Below, piece by piece: positions 15,335-24,100 of a DNA stretch of 64,000 nucleotides. The stretch spans positions 1 to 64,000 of the forward strand of contig NZ_STGE01000031.1 in assembly GCF_005222675.1 (NCBI RefSeq). The letters are read 5' to 3'. Origin of the DNA: Mycolicibacterium sp. CR10 (GTDB lineage: Bacteria > Actinomycetota > Actinomycetes > Mycobacteriales > Mycobacteriaceae). The notes under the pieces are model-generated. The model worked only from the letters and a program-made list of their open reading frames with translations, ran no database searches and was not told where the DNA came from. A program made the position numbers and the translations under genes. The stretch's first letter is position 1. Every line of letters begins with the position of its first letter.

Positions 15335-16823
15335 GTCGTTCACATGGGAGCTCTTGCGGCCGCGGGTACCGCGGTTGGCGATGGCCGTCGCGTTCGGGGC
15401 GGGATCGCTCGGTAGCGCGCTCGCGCTGGCCGCGGTGTCGGCCTGGCTGATCACCAGGGCCTGGGAGATGCCACCCGTGCTCTACCTGACGGTCGCGGTG
15501 GTCACGGTGCGGGCGCTGGGCATATCCCGCGGCGTGCTGGGCTACTGCGAACGGTTGGCCTCCCACGACACGGCCCTGCGCGCTGCGGGCACCGCCCGCG
15601 AACAGCTCTTTACCCGGCTCGCCACCGGTCCGGTGGACGCGGTGATGCGCAGACACAGCGGCGACCTGGTGGCCAGGGTCGGCTCCAACGTCGACGAGCT
15701 GTCCGACGTGCTGGTGCGCGCTGTCGTGCCCATCTCAGTCGCCGCGGTCCTCGGCGTCGCCGCCGTTGCGGTGATCGCCGTCATCTCCCCCGCCGCCGCC
15801 GCCGTGTTGGCCCTCTGCCTGGTGCTCGCGGGGGTGCTCGCCCCGGTGATGGCAGCCCGCGCTGCGTCGGCGGCCGAAAGCGTTGCAGTTGAGCATCATT
15901 CGCAGCGGGACACGGCCGCCATGCTTGCTCTCGAGCACGCGCCGGAGCTACGGGTGAGCGGCAGGCTGTCCGGCGTCATCGCCGCCGCAGGTGACGAACA
16001 ACGCGAATGGGGCCGCGCCGTCGACCGCGCCGCTGCCCCGGCGGCGGTGGCGGCTGCGGCGCCGACGGCAGCGATCGGGATCAGCGTGCTCGGCGCTGTG
16101 ATCGCCGGGATCACGCTGTCCGGCACCGTCGCCCCCACCACCGTCGCGATCCTGATGCTGTTGCCGCTGTCGGCGTTCGAAGCCACCGCGGCACTGCCCG
16201 GCGCCGCCGTCACGCTGACCAGAGCGCGCATCGCCGCGCGGCGATTGCAGACGCTGGAGATACCCGACGACGATCGTCGCCCGAACGTTCCGGCTCTGGA
16301 GCTGTCCCCCGGTGCCCGCGTCGCGGTGGTGGGACCCAGCGGCGGCGGAAAGACGACCCTGCTGATGAAGACCGACGGAGTGTTCTTCGCCGAGGACGCT
16401 CACCTGTTCGCCACCACCGTGCGCGACAACCTGTTGGTGGCCCGCGGTGATGCGACGGACGAGGAGATCCGGCAGGCACTGCAGCGAAGCGGGCTGGGAC
16501 AGTGGCTCAAGGGACTCCCCGACGGGCTGTCCACCATCCTCGTCGGAGGCGCGGCCGCGGTGTCGGCCGGCCAGCGCAGGCGACTGCTGCTGGCCCGGGC
16601 GCTGCTGTCGACGGCCCCGACGCTGCTCCTCGACGAGCCGACCGAGCATCTCGACGCCTCCGATGCCGATCAGATCCTGGTCGATCTGCTGACCCCGGGA
16701 GCGATGTTCTCCGCGGCGCGCACCGTCGTCGTCGCCACCCACCACCTGCCCGAGCAGCTGTTCGACGAAGGTGTCAATCCCGCCCTCAACCTGGTCGTTC
16801 GACGAGTAGCCTCACCCGCATGA
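15321..16823 (+). CDS. cydC: ABC exporter subunit CydC with a shortened ATPase domain
   Basis: This is the partner of CydD. The GTG at 15321 overlaps the cydD 3' end by 14 nt and gives 500 residues. The six-helix membrane part is intact (WLITRAWEMPPVLYLTVAVV, shown here at 20 residues). In the ATPase domain, Walker A GPSGGGKTT is followed after only about 14 residues by FFAEDAHLF, the Q-loop equivalent, where other ABC exporters have 40-50. The Q is replaced by E/D. The signature VSAGQRRRLLLARALL, Walker B TLLLDEPTEHLD and ATHH are intact. Its stop overlaps the next ATG (ATGA). Confidence 0.85.
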   Translation: MSRPESFTWELLRPRVPRLAMAVAFGAGSLGSALALAAVSAWLITRAWEMPPVLYLTVAVVTVRALGISRGVLGYCERLASHDTALRAAGTAREQLFTRLATGPVDAVMRRHSGDLVARVGSNVDELSDVLVRAVVPISVAAVLGVAAVAVIAVISPAAAAVLALCLVLAGVLAPVMAARAASAAESVAVEHHSQRDTAAMLALEHAPELRVSGRLSGVIAAAGDEQREWGRAVDRAAAPAAVAAAAPTAAIGISVLGAVIAGITLSGTVAPTTVAILMLLPLSAFEATAALPGAAVTLTRARIAARRLQTLEIPDDDRRPNVPALELSPGARVAVVGPSGGGKTTLLMKTDGVFFAEDAHLFATTVRDNLLVARGDATDEEIRQALQRSGLGQWLKGLPDGLSTILVGGAAAVSAGQRRRLLLARALLSTAPTLLLDEPTEHLDASDADQILVDLLTPGAMFSAARTVVVATHHLPEQLFDEGVNPALNLVVRRVASPA

Positions 16824-17323
16824 GCGAACCGCCGCCTCCCCCTCAGTACGGTGCGTACCCGGGCGGCTACCCGCCACAGCCGGGTGGTTATCCGCCGCCG
16901 CCGGGTGGTTATCAGCCACCACCGGGCGGCTATCCGCCGCCGGTCCAATCGGCGCCGAAGAACGGTCTGGGGGTGGCGTCGCTCGTCGTCGCCATCATCT
17001 CGCTGTTCTCGGTGTTCGGTGGCGTCGTGCTGGGCGTCGTCGCAGTCATCCTGGGATACATGGGTCGGGGACGGGCCAAGCGCGGCGAGGCCACCAACGG
17101 CGGTATCGCCATGGCCGGCATCGTGCTCGGCTTCCTGAGCATCATCGTGTCGGTCGCGGCGATCGGCATCATGGTGTGGGGCTTCGACAAGGTCGGCGGC
17201 ACCGACTACGTGGACTGCGTGACGAGGGCCGGCAACGATCAGCAGGCCGTGCAGGACTGCGCGAAGGAGTTCACCGACCGCGTCGAGGACCAGTTCTCCA
17301 TCACGGTCACCCCGACGCCGTAG
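16820..17323 (+). CDS. DUF4190 membrane protein with Pro/Gly/Tyr-rich N-terminus
   Basis: The protein has 167 residues. The first 45 are repeats of the GGYPPPP type; then come two membrane segments (LVVAIISLFSVFGGVVLGVV and GIVLGFLSIIVSVAAIGIMV) around a RGRAKRGEATNGG loop, the DUF4190 arrangement. A short extracytoplasmic tail has two Cys (VDCVTRAG, VQDCAKE) that may form a disulfide. The ATG overlaps the cydC stop, so it may be co-transcribed with cyd genes. It runs 17 nt into the tail of tesB. Function unknown. Confidence 0.75.
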   Translation: MSEPPPPPQYGAYPGGYPPQPGGYPPPPGGYQPPPGGYPPPVQSAPKNGLGVASLVVAIISLFSVFGGVVLGVVAVILGYMGRGRAKRGEATNGGIAMAGIVLGFLSIIVSVAAIGIMVWGFDKVGGTDYVDCVTRAGNDQQAVQDCAKEFTDRVEDQFSITVTPTP

Positions 17324-18197
17324 GCCGTCCCGGGAAGTACTTCACGATTCCCTCCTGCACGACGGTGGCCAGCGGCTGGCCGGACCGGTTGTAGAAGTGG
17401 CCGGTGCCCAGGCCGCGGGAGTCGGCCGCGACCGGCGACGTCGTCGAGTAGAACACCCAGTCGTCGAATCGGAACGGCCGGTGAAACCACACTGAGTGGT
17501 TGGCGCTGACGGCGAAGATCCGGTCGTAACCCCACGACAACCCGTGTGTGGTGATGATCGAGTCGAGCACTGTGGTGTCCGACGAGTACACCAGCGCGGC
17601 GCCGTGCAGCACCGGATCATCGGGCATGACGCCCTGGGCTTTCATCCAGACCCGGTTGTGGGCGAGCCGCTCGCCTTTGTCACGCATCACCCAGGCGGGA
17701 TCGTTGGTGTAGCGCCACTCGATGGGCCGCAGCGCGTTGGCGAAGTGAGGCACGACATCCTCATAGCCGCGCAGCAGATCATCGATCGGCGGCAGTGTCA
17801 TCGGATCGTGCGGCGGCGGAGCGACGTCGCCGTGCTCGAGACCGCGACCGCCGGCGAGATAGGACACCAGCGCGGTGGTCAGCAGCTGGCCCTTCTGCAT
17901 GACGTCGACGCGCCGGTTGGCGAACCGGCGTTCGTCGCGCAGTCGTACGACGTGGAACTCCAGGTCGAGCTCCGGGTCGCCGCCGGCGATGAAATGCACG
18001 GACAACGCGCTGGGCGGCAGTGGCCGGTCGAGGCTGCGACCGGCGGCGACGAAGGCCTGCGCCATCATCTGTCCGCCGAACGTCCGGACGGGGTTCTTGC
18101 TGGGGTGGACGCCGGTGAAGGTGTCGGCATCGAGGCGGTTCAGGTGCAGGATCGCCAGCAACTCGTCGAAGTCGGCGTGTGACCCGGACTCCGGCAC
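17307..18197 (-). CDS. tesB: Acyl-CoA thioesterase II
   Basis: The protein hydrolyses acyl-CoA to fatty acid and CoA in the cytoplasm. Its 296 residues form a double hotdog fold: the N-terminal half has TFGGQMMAQAFVAA and LSVHFIAGGDPE; the C-terminal half has VWFHRPFRFDDWVFY and GLGTGHFYNRSGQPLATVVQEG. The usual Asp/Thr/Gln catalytic set appears in DTTVLDS, HSVWFH and VQEG. The length is typical of TesB. It lies next to pyk, as in M. tuberculosis (Rv1618 beside Rv1617). Confidence 0.92.
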   Translation of the reverse strand: MPESGSHADFDELLAILHLNRLDADTFTGVHPSKNPVRTFGGQMMAQAFVAAGRSLDRPLPPSALSVHFIAGGDPELDLEFHVVRLRDERRFANRRVDVMQKGQLLTTALVSYLAGGRGLEHGDVAPPPHDPMTLPPIDDLLRGYEDVVPHFANALRPIEWRYTNDPAWVMRDKGERLAHNRVWMKAQGVMPDDPVLHGAALVYSSDTTVLDSIITTHGLSWGYDRIFAVSANHSVWFHRPFRFDDWVFYSTTSPVAADSRGLGTGHFYNRSGQPLATVVQEGIVKYFPGRPTASG

Positions 18198-18213
18198 GAA
18201 CTACCCCCTGCAG

Positions 18214-19632
18214 CTAGACGTCGTCCTCCCCGATTCGGTGGACATGGATCAGATTCGTGGAGCCTACTGTGCCCGGAGGAGCGCCAGCGACGATGACCAC
18301 CAAGTCACCCCGCTTGTAGCGGCCCAGTTCCAGCATCGACTTGTCGACCTGGCGGATCATCCCGTCGGTGGTCTCGATGTGGGGAACGATGAACGTCTCC
18401 GTTCCCCAGGTGAGCGCCAGCTGGCTGCGCACCTCGGGTAACGAGGTGAAGGCGAGAACCGGCAGCGGCGTGTGCAGCCGGGCGAGCCGACGCACCGTGT
18501 CTCCGGACTGCGTGAACGCGACCAGCGCCTTGGCGTCGAGCCGCTCGCCGATATCGCGTGCGGCGTAGGAGATTACGCCGCGCTTGGTGCGGGGCGTATG
18601 CGTCAGCGGTGGCGCAGTGACCGAGTTCTCCTCGACGGCCGTGATGATGCGGGCCATCGTCTTGACCGTCTCGAACGGGAACTTGCCCACCGAGGTCTCT
18701 CCCGAGAGCATCACGGCGTCGGCACCGTCGAGCACCGCATTGGCGACGTCGGACGCCTCCGCGCGGGTGGGCCGGGAGTTCTCGATCATCGACTCCAGCA
18801 TCTGGGTGGCGACGATGACGGGTTTTGCGTTCTCCCTTGCCATTTGGATGGCACGCTTCTGAACGAGCGGAACCTCCTCGAGTGGCAACTCCACACCCAG
18901 ATCCCCACGGGCGACCATGATCGCGTCAAACGCCAGCACGATGGCCTCGAGGTTGTCGATCGCCTCCGGCTTCTCGAGTTTGGCGATGACGGGCACACGG
19001 CGGCCGACCCGGTCCATGACCTCGTGTACCAGCTCGACGTCGGCCGGTGAGCGAACGAACGACAGGGCGACGAGGTCGACGCCGAGCCGCAGTGCGAATT
19101 CCAGGTCGTCGATGTCCTTCTCCGACAGCGCCGGAGCCGAGACGTTCATGCCCGGGAGCGACATGCCCTTGTTGTTGCTGACCTTGCCGCCCTCGGTGAC
19201 CGAGCACACCACATCGTTGCCGTCGATGTGTTCGACGACCAGCCCGACGTTCCCGTCATCGACGAGGACCCGATTGCCGGGCGAGGCGTCCTGTGCCAGG
19301 CGCTTGTAGGTGGTGGACACGCGATCGTGCGTGCCCTCGATGTCCTCGACGGTGATCCGCACCGTTTCGCCGTTGGCCCATACGGTGGGCCCGTCGGCGA
19401 ACCGACCGAGCCGGATCTTGGGTCCCTGCAGGTCAGCGAGGATGCCGACGGCATGGCCGGTCACGTCGGAGGCAGCCCGCACTCGCTTGTAATTGGCCTC
19501 GTGGTCTGCGTAGTCGCCGTGGCTGAAGTTCAGCCTGGCCACGTCCATTCCGGACTCCACCAGCTTCCTGATCGCCTCCTCCGAGGCGGTGGCGGGGCCG
19601 AGCGTACAGACGATCTTTCCGCGTCTAGTCAC
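18214..19632 (-). CDS. pyk: Pyruvate kinase
   Basis: The last glycolytic step: phosphoenolpyruvate plus ADP gives pyruvate plus ATP. The 472-residue protein begins MTRRGKIVCTLGPATASEEAI from a GTG. It shows ARLNFSHGD, the active-site lysine region VIAKLEKPEAIDNLE, MVARGDLGVELP and the MLSGETSVGKFP loop that follows the pyruvate kinase signature. The C-terminal allosteric domain is present (VAFTQSGDTVRRLARLHTP, VVIVAGAPPG). It is complete and of normal length. Confidence 0.95.
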   Translation of the reverse strand: MTRRGKIVCTLGPATASEEAIRKLVESGMDVARLNFSHGDYADHEANYKRVRAASDVTGHAVGILADLQGPKIRLGRFADGPTVWANGETVRITVEDIEGTHDRVSTTYKRLAQDASPGNRVLVDDGNVGLVVEHIDGNDVVCSVTEGGKVSNNKGMSLPGMNVSAPALSEKDIDDLEFALRLGVDLVALSFVRSPADVELVHEVMDRVGRRVPVIAKLEKPEAIDNLEAIVLAFDAIMVARGDLGVELPLEEVPLVQKRAIQMARENAKPVIVATQMLESMIENSRPTRAEASDVANAVLDGADAVMLSGETSVGKFPFETVKTMARIITAVEENSVTAPPLTHTPRTKRGVISYAARDIGERLDAKALVAFTQSGDTVRRLARLHTPLPVLAFTSLPEVRSQLALTWGTETFIVPHIETTDGMIRQVDKSMLELGRYKRGDLVVIVAGAPPGTVGSTNLIHVHRIGEDDV

Positions 19633-19659
19633 GGGTCTTGAGCATAGTCGTTAATCGAT

Positions 19660-21168
19660 TCAGACGACGGCCAGCGGGAGAGCACCCGGGCTGACCGGCG
19701 CGGGAAGGTCCGACTCGCCCATCAGGTAGCTGTCGACAGCATGGGCGGCGCTACGCCCCTCCGCGATCGCCCACACGATCAGCGAGGCGCCCCGATGCGC
19801 ATCCCCACAGACGAACACCCCGGGCGCGTCTGTCTGCCAGTCCTGACCGCAGGGCAGGGCCCCGCGGCGGTTCAGGGCGACGCCCAGACCATCGAGCAGT
19901 GCCATGTGCTCGACGCCGTCGAATCCGATCGCCAGCAGGGCCAGGTCGCAGGGAATCTCCAGCGAGTCCCCGACCGGGACGATGTGACGGCGCCCCGATT
20001 CGTCGCGCTCGACCTTGACCTCGGCGATCTCCATCGCGCGCAGGTTGCCCTGGCCGTCACCGAGGAAGCGCTGGACCGCCACCTGGTAGCGGCGGTCGCC
20101 GCCTTCGGCGTGCGCGGGTGAGAGCCGGGTGCGCAGCACGATCGGCCATGTCGGCCAAGGGGTTCGGGAGTCGTCGCGCAACTCCGGCGGTTCGGGGTTG
20201 TAATCCAGCTGGGTCACCGACGCGGCGCCTTGCCGGTGCGCAGTGCCCAGACAGTCCGCTCCGGTGTCGCCGCCACCGATGATGACGACGTGCTTGCCGG
20301 CCGCGCTGACATCGCTCGGCCCGTCACCCTCGCACTCCTTGTTGGCGGGCACCAGGTGCTCCATAGCCAGGTGCACCCCCTTGAGGTGGCGCCCCTCCAC
20401 CTCGTTGTCCCGCGCGCGCAGCGCCCCGACGGCGAGCACCACGGCGTCGTGTTGCGCCCGGAGCTGCTCGATGGGAAGGTCAACACCCACCTCGCAGTCG
20501 GTGACGAAACGTGTTCCCTCCGCACGCATCTGAGCCAGGCGCTGATTGAGCACGCCCTTCTCCAGTTTGTACTCGGGGATGCCGTACCGCATCAGCCCGC
20601 CGATCCGGTCGTCACGCTCGTAGACGGTGACGTCGTGGCCCGCGCGGGTGAGCTGCTGGGCCGCTGCCAGTCCCGCGGGACCCGAGCCGACCACCGCGAC
20701 ACGCTTGCCGGTGGAGATCGCCGCGGGCTGCGCCTCGATGATCCCGTCCATCCAGGCCTGGTCGACGATCGTCTGCTCGATGCGCTTGATGGTCACGCTG
20801 CCGCCGGTCTGCTCCTCGGAGATCGACAGCACACACGCGGCCTCGCACGGGGCGGGGCACAACCGTCCGGTGAACTCGGGAAAGTTATTGGTGGCGTGCA
20901 GTCGGTCACTGGCCGCATCCCACCGACCGCGGCGGACGAGGTCATTCCACTCGGGGATCAGATTGCCCAACGGGCAGCCGGCGGTTCCCGAGTGGCAGAA
21001 CGGAATCCCGCAGTCCATGCAGCGACGGGCCTGTTGGGAGACCTCGCCGGCCCGCTGGTGCGGATCCTGCTGCTCGTAGACCTCGCGCCAGTCACCAACC
21101 CGTTCGTCGACGGGACGCTTGGTCGCCTCGACCCTTGCCACCTCGAGAAACCCATGTGGATCAGCCAC
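19660..21168 (-). CDS. gltD: Glutamate synthase (NADPH) small subunit
   Basis: This subunit supplies electrons from NADPH to GltB in ammonia assimilation. The 502 residues have two Cys clusters for iron-sulfur centres near the N-terminus (CMDCGIPFCHSGTAGCPLGN and CPAPCEAAC). An FAD-binding VAVVGSGPAGLAAAQQL follows, then a second nucleotide site HVVIIGGGDTGADCLG and the C-terminal GVFVCGDAHRGASLIVWAI. GTG start at 21168, overlapping the gltB end by 8 nt, so the two subunits are co-translated. Confidence 0.95.
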   Translation of the reverse strand: MADPHGFLEVARVEATKRPVDERVGDWREVYEQQDPHQRAGEVSQQARRCMDCGIPFCHSGTAGCPLGNLIPEWNDLVRRGRWDAASDRLHATNNFPEFTGRLCPAPCEAACVLSISEEQTGGSVTIKRIEQTIVDQAWMDGIIEAQPAAISTGKRVAVVGSGPAGLAAAQQLTRAGHDVTVYERDDRIGGLMRYGIPEYKLEKGVLNQRLAQMRAEGTRFVTDCEVGVDLPIEQLRAQHDAVVLAVGALRARDNEVEGRHLKGVHLAMEHLVPANKECEGDGPSDVSAAGKHVVIIGGGDTGADCLGTAHRQGAASVTQLDYNPEPPELRDDSRTPWPTWPIVLRTRLSPAHAEGGDRRYQVAVQRFLGDGQGNLRAMEIAEVKVERDESGRRHIVPVGDSLEIPCDLALLAIGFDGVEHMALLDGLGVALNRRGALPCGQDWQTDAPGVFVCGDAHRGASLIVWAIAEGRSAAHAVDSYLMGESDLPAPVSPGALPLAVV

Positions 21169-24100
21169 GGCTCGCCTCCATGATCGCTGCGTCGACGTCG
21201 CGTCCCTCTGCTTTGGCCATTCGGGTGGCCTGCAGCACCCGCTGGTAGTCGCGCGGCATCACCTTGGTGAACTGCGCGCTGCGCCTGGGCCAGTCGGACA
21301 GCACCGAGGTCGCCACAGTGCTGCCGGTGTAATGCGCGTGCTGCGCGATGACGTCACGCAGCCACACCAGGTCCTCGGGTTCGAGGCGCTGCAACTCCAC
21401 CATGTCCCCGTTGACCCGCTTGGGGTCGAGGCCGAGAACGAAGGCGATGCCGCCCGACATTCCGGCCGCCATGTTGCGGCCCACCTTGCCGAGCACCACC
21501 ACCCGCCCGCCGGTCATGTACTCGCAGGCGTGATCGCCCACGCCCTCGACGACGGCCAGCGCGCCGGAGTTACGGGCGGCAAAACGCTCCCCTGCTTTCC
21601 CGCGTAGGTACACCTCGCCCGCGGTCGCGCCGTAGAGCAGGGTGTTGCCTGCGATGACGTTGTCCTCCGGCAGGAACAGCACATCTTCCTGCGGTTTGAC
21701 GATCACCTTGCCACCGGAAAGCCCTTTGCCCACATAGTCGTTGGCGTCACCGACGAGCTCGAGTGTGATGCCGGGCGGCAGGAACGCGCCGATCGACTGA
21801 CCCGCCGACCCGGTGAGCGTGACGTGGATGGAGTCGTCGGGCAGGCCCTGCGCGCCATAGCGTCTGGTGACCTCGCTACCAAGCAACGTTCCCACCGTGC
21901 GGTTCACGTTGCGCACCGGAATCTCCAACCTCACCGGATGCGCATCCTCGAGTGCACCTTCGGCGAGTTGGATCAAGGTCTGGTCGAGTGCCTGATCGAG
22001 GCCGTGATCCTGGTCCCGCACCCGCCTGCGCTGGGTCAGCTCGACGCCGTGGGCGTCGGTGGGCACCGCGAAGATCGGGGTGAGATCCAGACCCTTGCTC
22101 TTCCAGTGCGCGACACCCATGTCGGTGTCGAGGACCTCGGCATGACCGACCGCTTCGTCGAGGCTGCGGAAACCGAGCTCAGCCAGGTACTTACGGATGT
22201 CCTCGGCGATGAACTGGAAGAAGTTCTCGACGAACTCGGGCTTGCCGTTGAATCGCGCTCTCAACTCCGGGTTCTGCGTCGCGACTCCCACCGGGCAGGT
22301 GTCGAGGTGACACACGCGCATCATGATGCAGCCCGCCACCACCAACGGCGCGGTGGCGAAGCCGTACTCCTCGGCGCCGAGCAGCGCCGCGACGATCACG
22401 TCGCGCGCAGTGCGCATGCCGCCGTCGCACTGCACGGTGATCCGGTCACGAAGGCCGTTGAGCACCAACGTCTGCTGGGTGTCGGCGAGCCCGATCTCCC
22501 ACGGCGCCCCAGCGTGTTTCAGGCTGGTCAGCGGTGCCGCACCGGTGCCGCCGTCGTACCCGGAGATGAGCACGACATCGGCGTGCGCCTTGGACACTCC
22601 GGCGGCGACGGTGCCCACCCCCACCGAGCTCACCAACTTGACGTGAATCCGGGCGTCGGAATTGGCGTTCTTCAGGTCGTGGATCAGTTGGGCCAGATCC
22701 TCGATGGAGTAGATGTCGTGGTGTGGCGGTGGCGAGATGAGCCCGACGCCGGGGGTCGAATGCCGGGTTTTGGCGATGTTGGGATACACCTTGTAGCCCG
22801 GAAGCTGGCCGCCTTCACCGGGTTTGGCGCCTTGAGCCATCTTGATCTGGATGTCGGAGGCGTTGACCAGGTAGTCGCTGGTCACTCCGAAGCGGCCGGA
22901 CGCGACCTGTTTGACGGCGCTGCGCCGCTTCGGATCGTAGAGGCGGTCGACGTCTTCGCCGCCTTCCCCGGAATTCGATCGGCCGCCGATCTTGTTCATC
23001 GCGATTGCCATCGTCTCGTGGGCTTCGGCCGAGATCGATCCGTAGCTCATCGCGCCCGTGTTGAACCTGGTGACGATGGAGTCGACGGACTCGACCTCCT
23101 CCAGGGGCACCGCGGGACGCAGGTCCTTCCGGAAGCCGAACAGCCCACGCAGCGCGCCGCCTTCGCGCGCCAGTCGGTTCACCTCGTCGGAGTAATTCTG
23201 GAACACCTCGTAGCGGCCGGTGCGGGTCGCATGCTGAAGCAGGAAGACCACTTCCGGTGTGAACAAGTGCAATTCGCCCTCGCGCCGGAATGCGTACTCC
23301 CCTCCGACCTCGAGGCGCCGGTGCACCCGCTCTGTGGGGTTCTCCGGATAGGCGCGCCGGTGGCGCAACTTGACCTCTTCGGCGATGACGTCCAGGCCGA
23401 TGCCGCCGAGCTGGGTGGGTGTGCCGCTGAAGTACTCGTCGATGACGTCCTTATTGATCCCGACCGCTTCGAAGGCCTGCGCCGCGGTGTAGGACGCGAC
23501 CGTGGAGATGCCCATCTTGCTCATTACCTTCATGACACCCTTACCGAGCGCCTTGAGGTAGTTGCGGACCGCGGTGGCCGCCTCGATACCGGTGAGTTCA
23601 CCTTCGCGGATCAGGTCCTCGATGGATTCGAAGGCCAGGTACGGGTTGACCGCGGCGGCGCCGAAGCCGATCAGCATGGCGACGTGGTGGACCTCACGAG
23701 CGTCGCCTGTCTCGACGACCAGTGCCACCGTCGTACGTTCCTTGGTGCGCACCAAATGGTGGTGCACGGCAGACACGGCGAGCAGCGAGGGAATGGGCGC
23801 TTTGGTGTGGTCGGAATCCCGGTCTGAGATCACCAGTGTCCGAGCGCCTTTGGCGATGGCTTCGCAGGCACGCAGCCTGAGGTCCTCGAGTGCGTCGGCC
23901 AGGCCGTCACCGCCGCGTTCGACGTCGTAGAGGGCGCGCAGGACCGCGGTTCGCAGGCCGGGCTGCTCGCCGTCGTCGTTGATGTGGACGATCTTGTTGA
24001 GGTCGTCGTTGTCGAGCACAGGCCAGCCGAGTTTGATCTGGCGACACGACGCGGCGGTGGGTTCCAGCAGGTTGTGCTCGGGACCCATGACACGCGACAT

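Noticed and set aside
16502..16819. An N-terminal extension of the DUF4190 protein
   Set aside because: The extra part is cydC in another frame; the ATG overlapping the cydC stop gives a normal protein.
21824..23827. A 667-codon plus-strand open frame opposite gltB
   Set aside because: It is the GC-rich antisense shadow of a clearly recognised enzyme; its translation has no domain and a biased composition.
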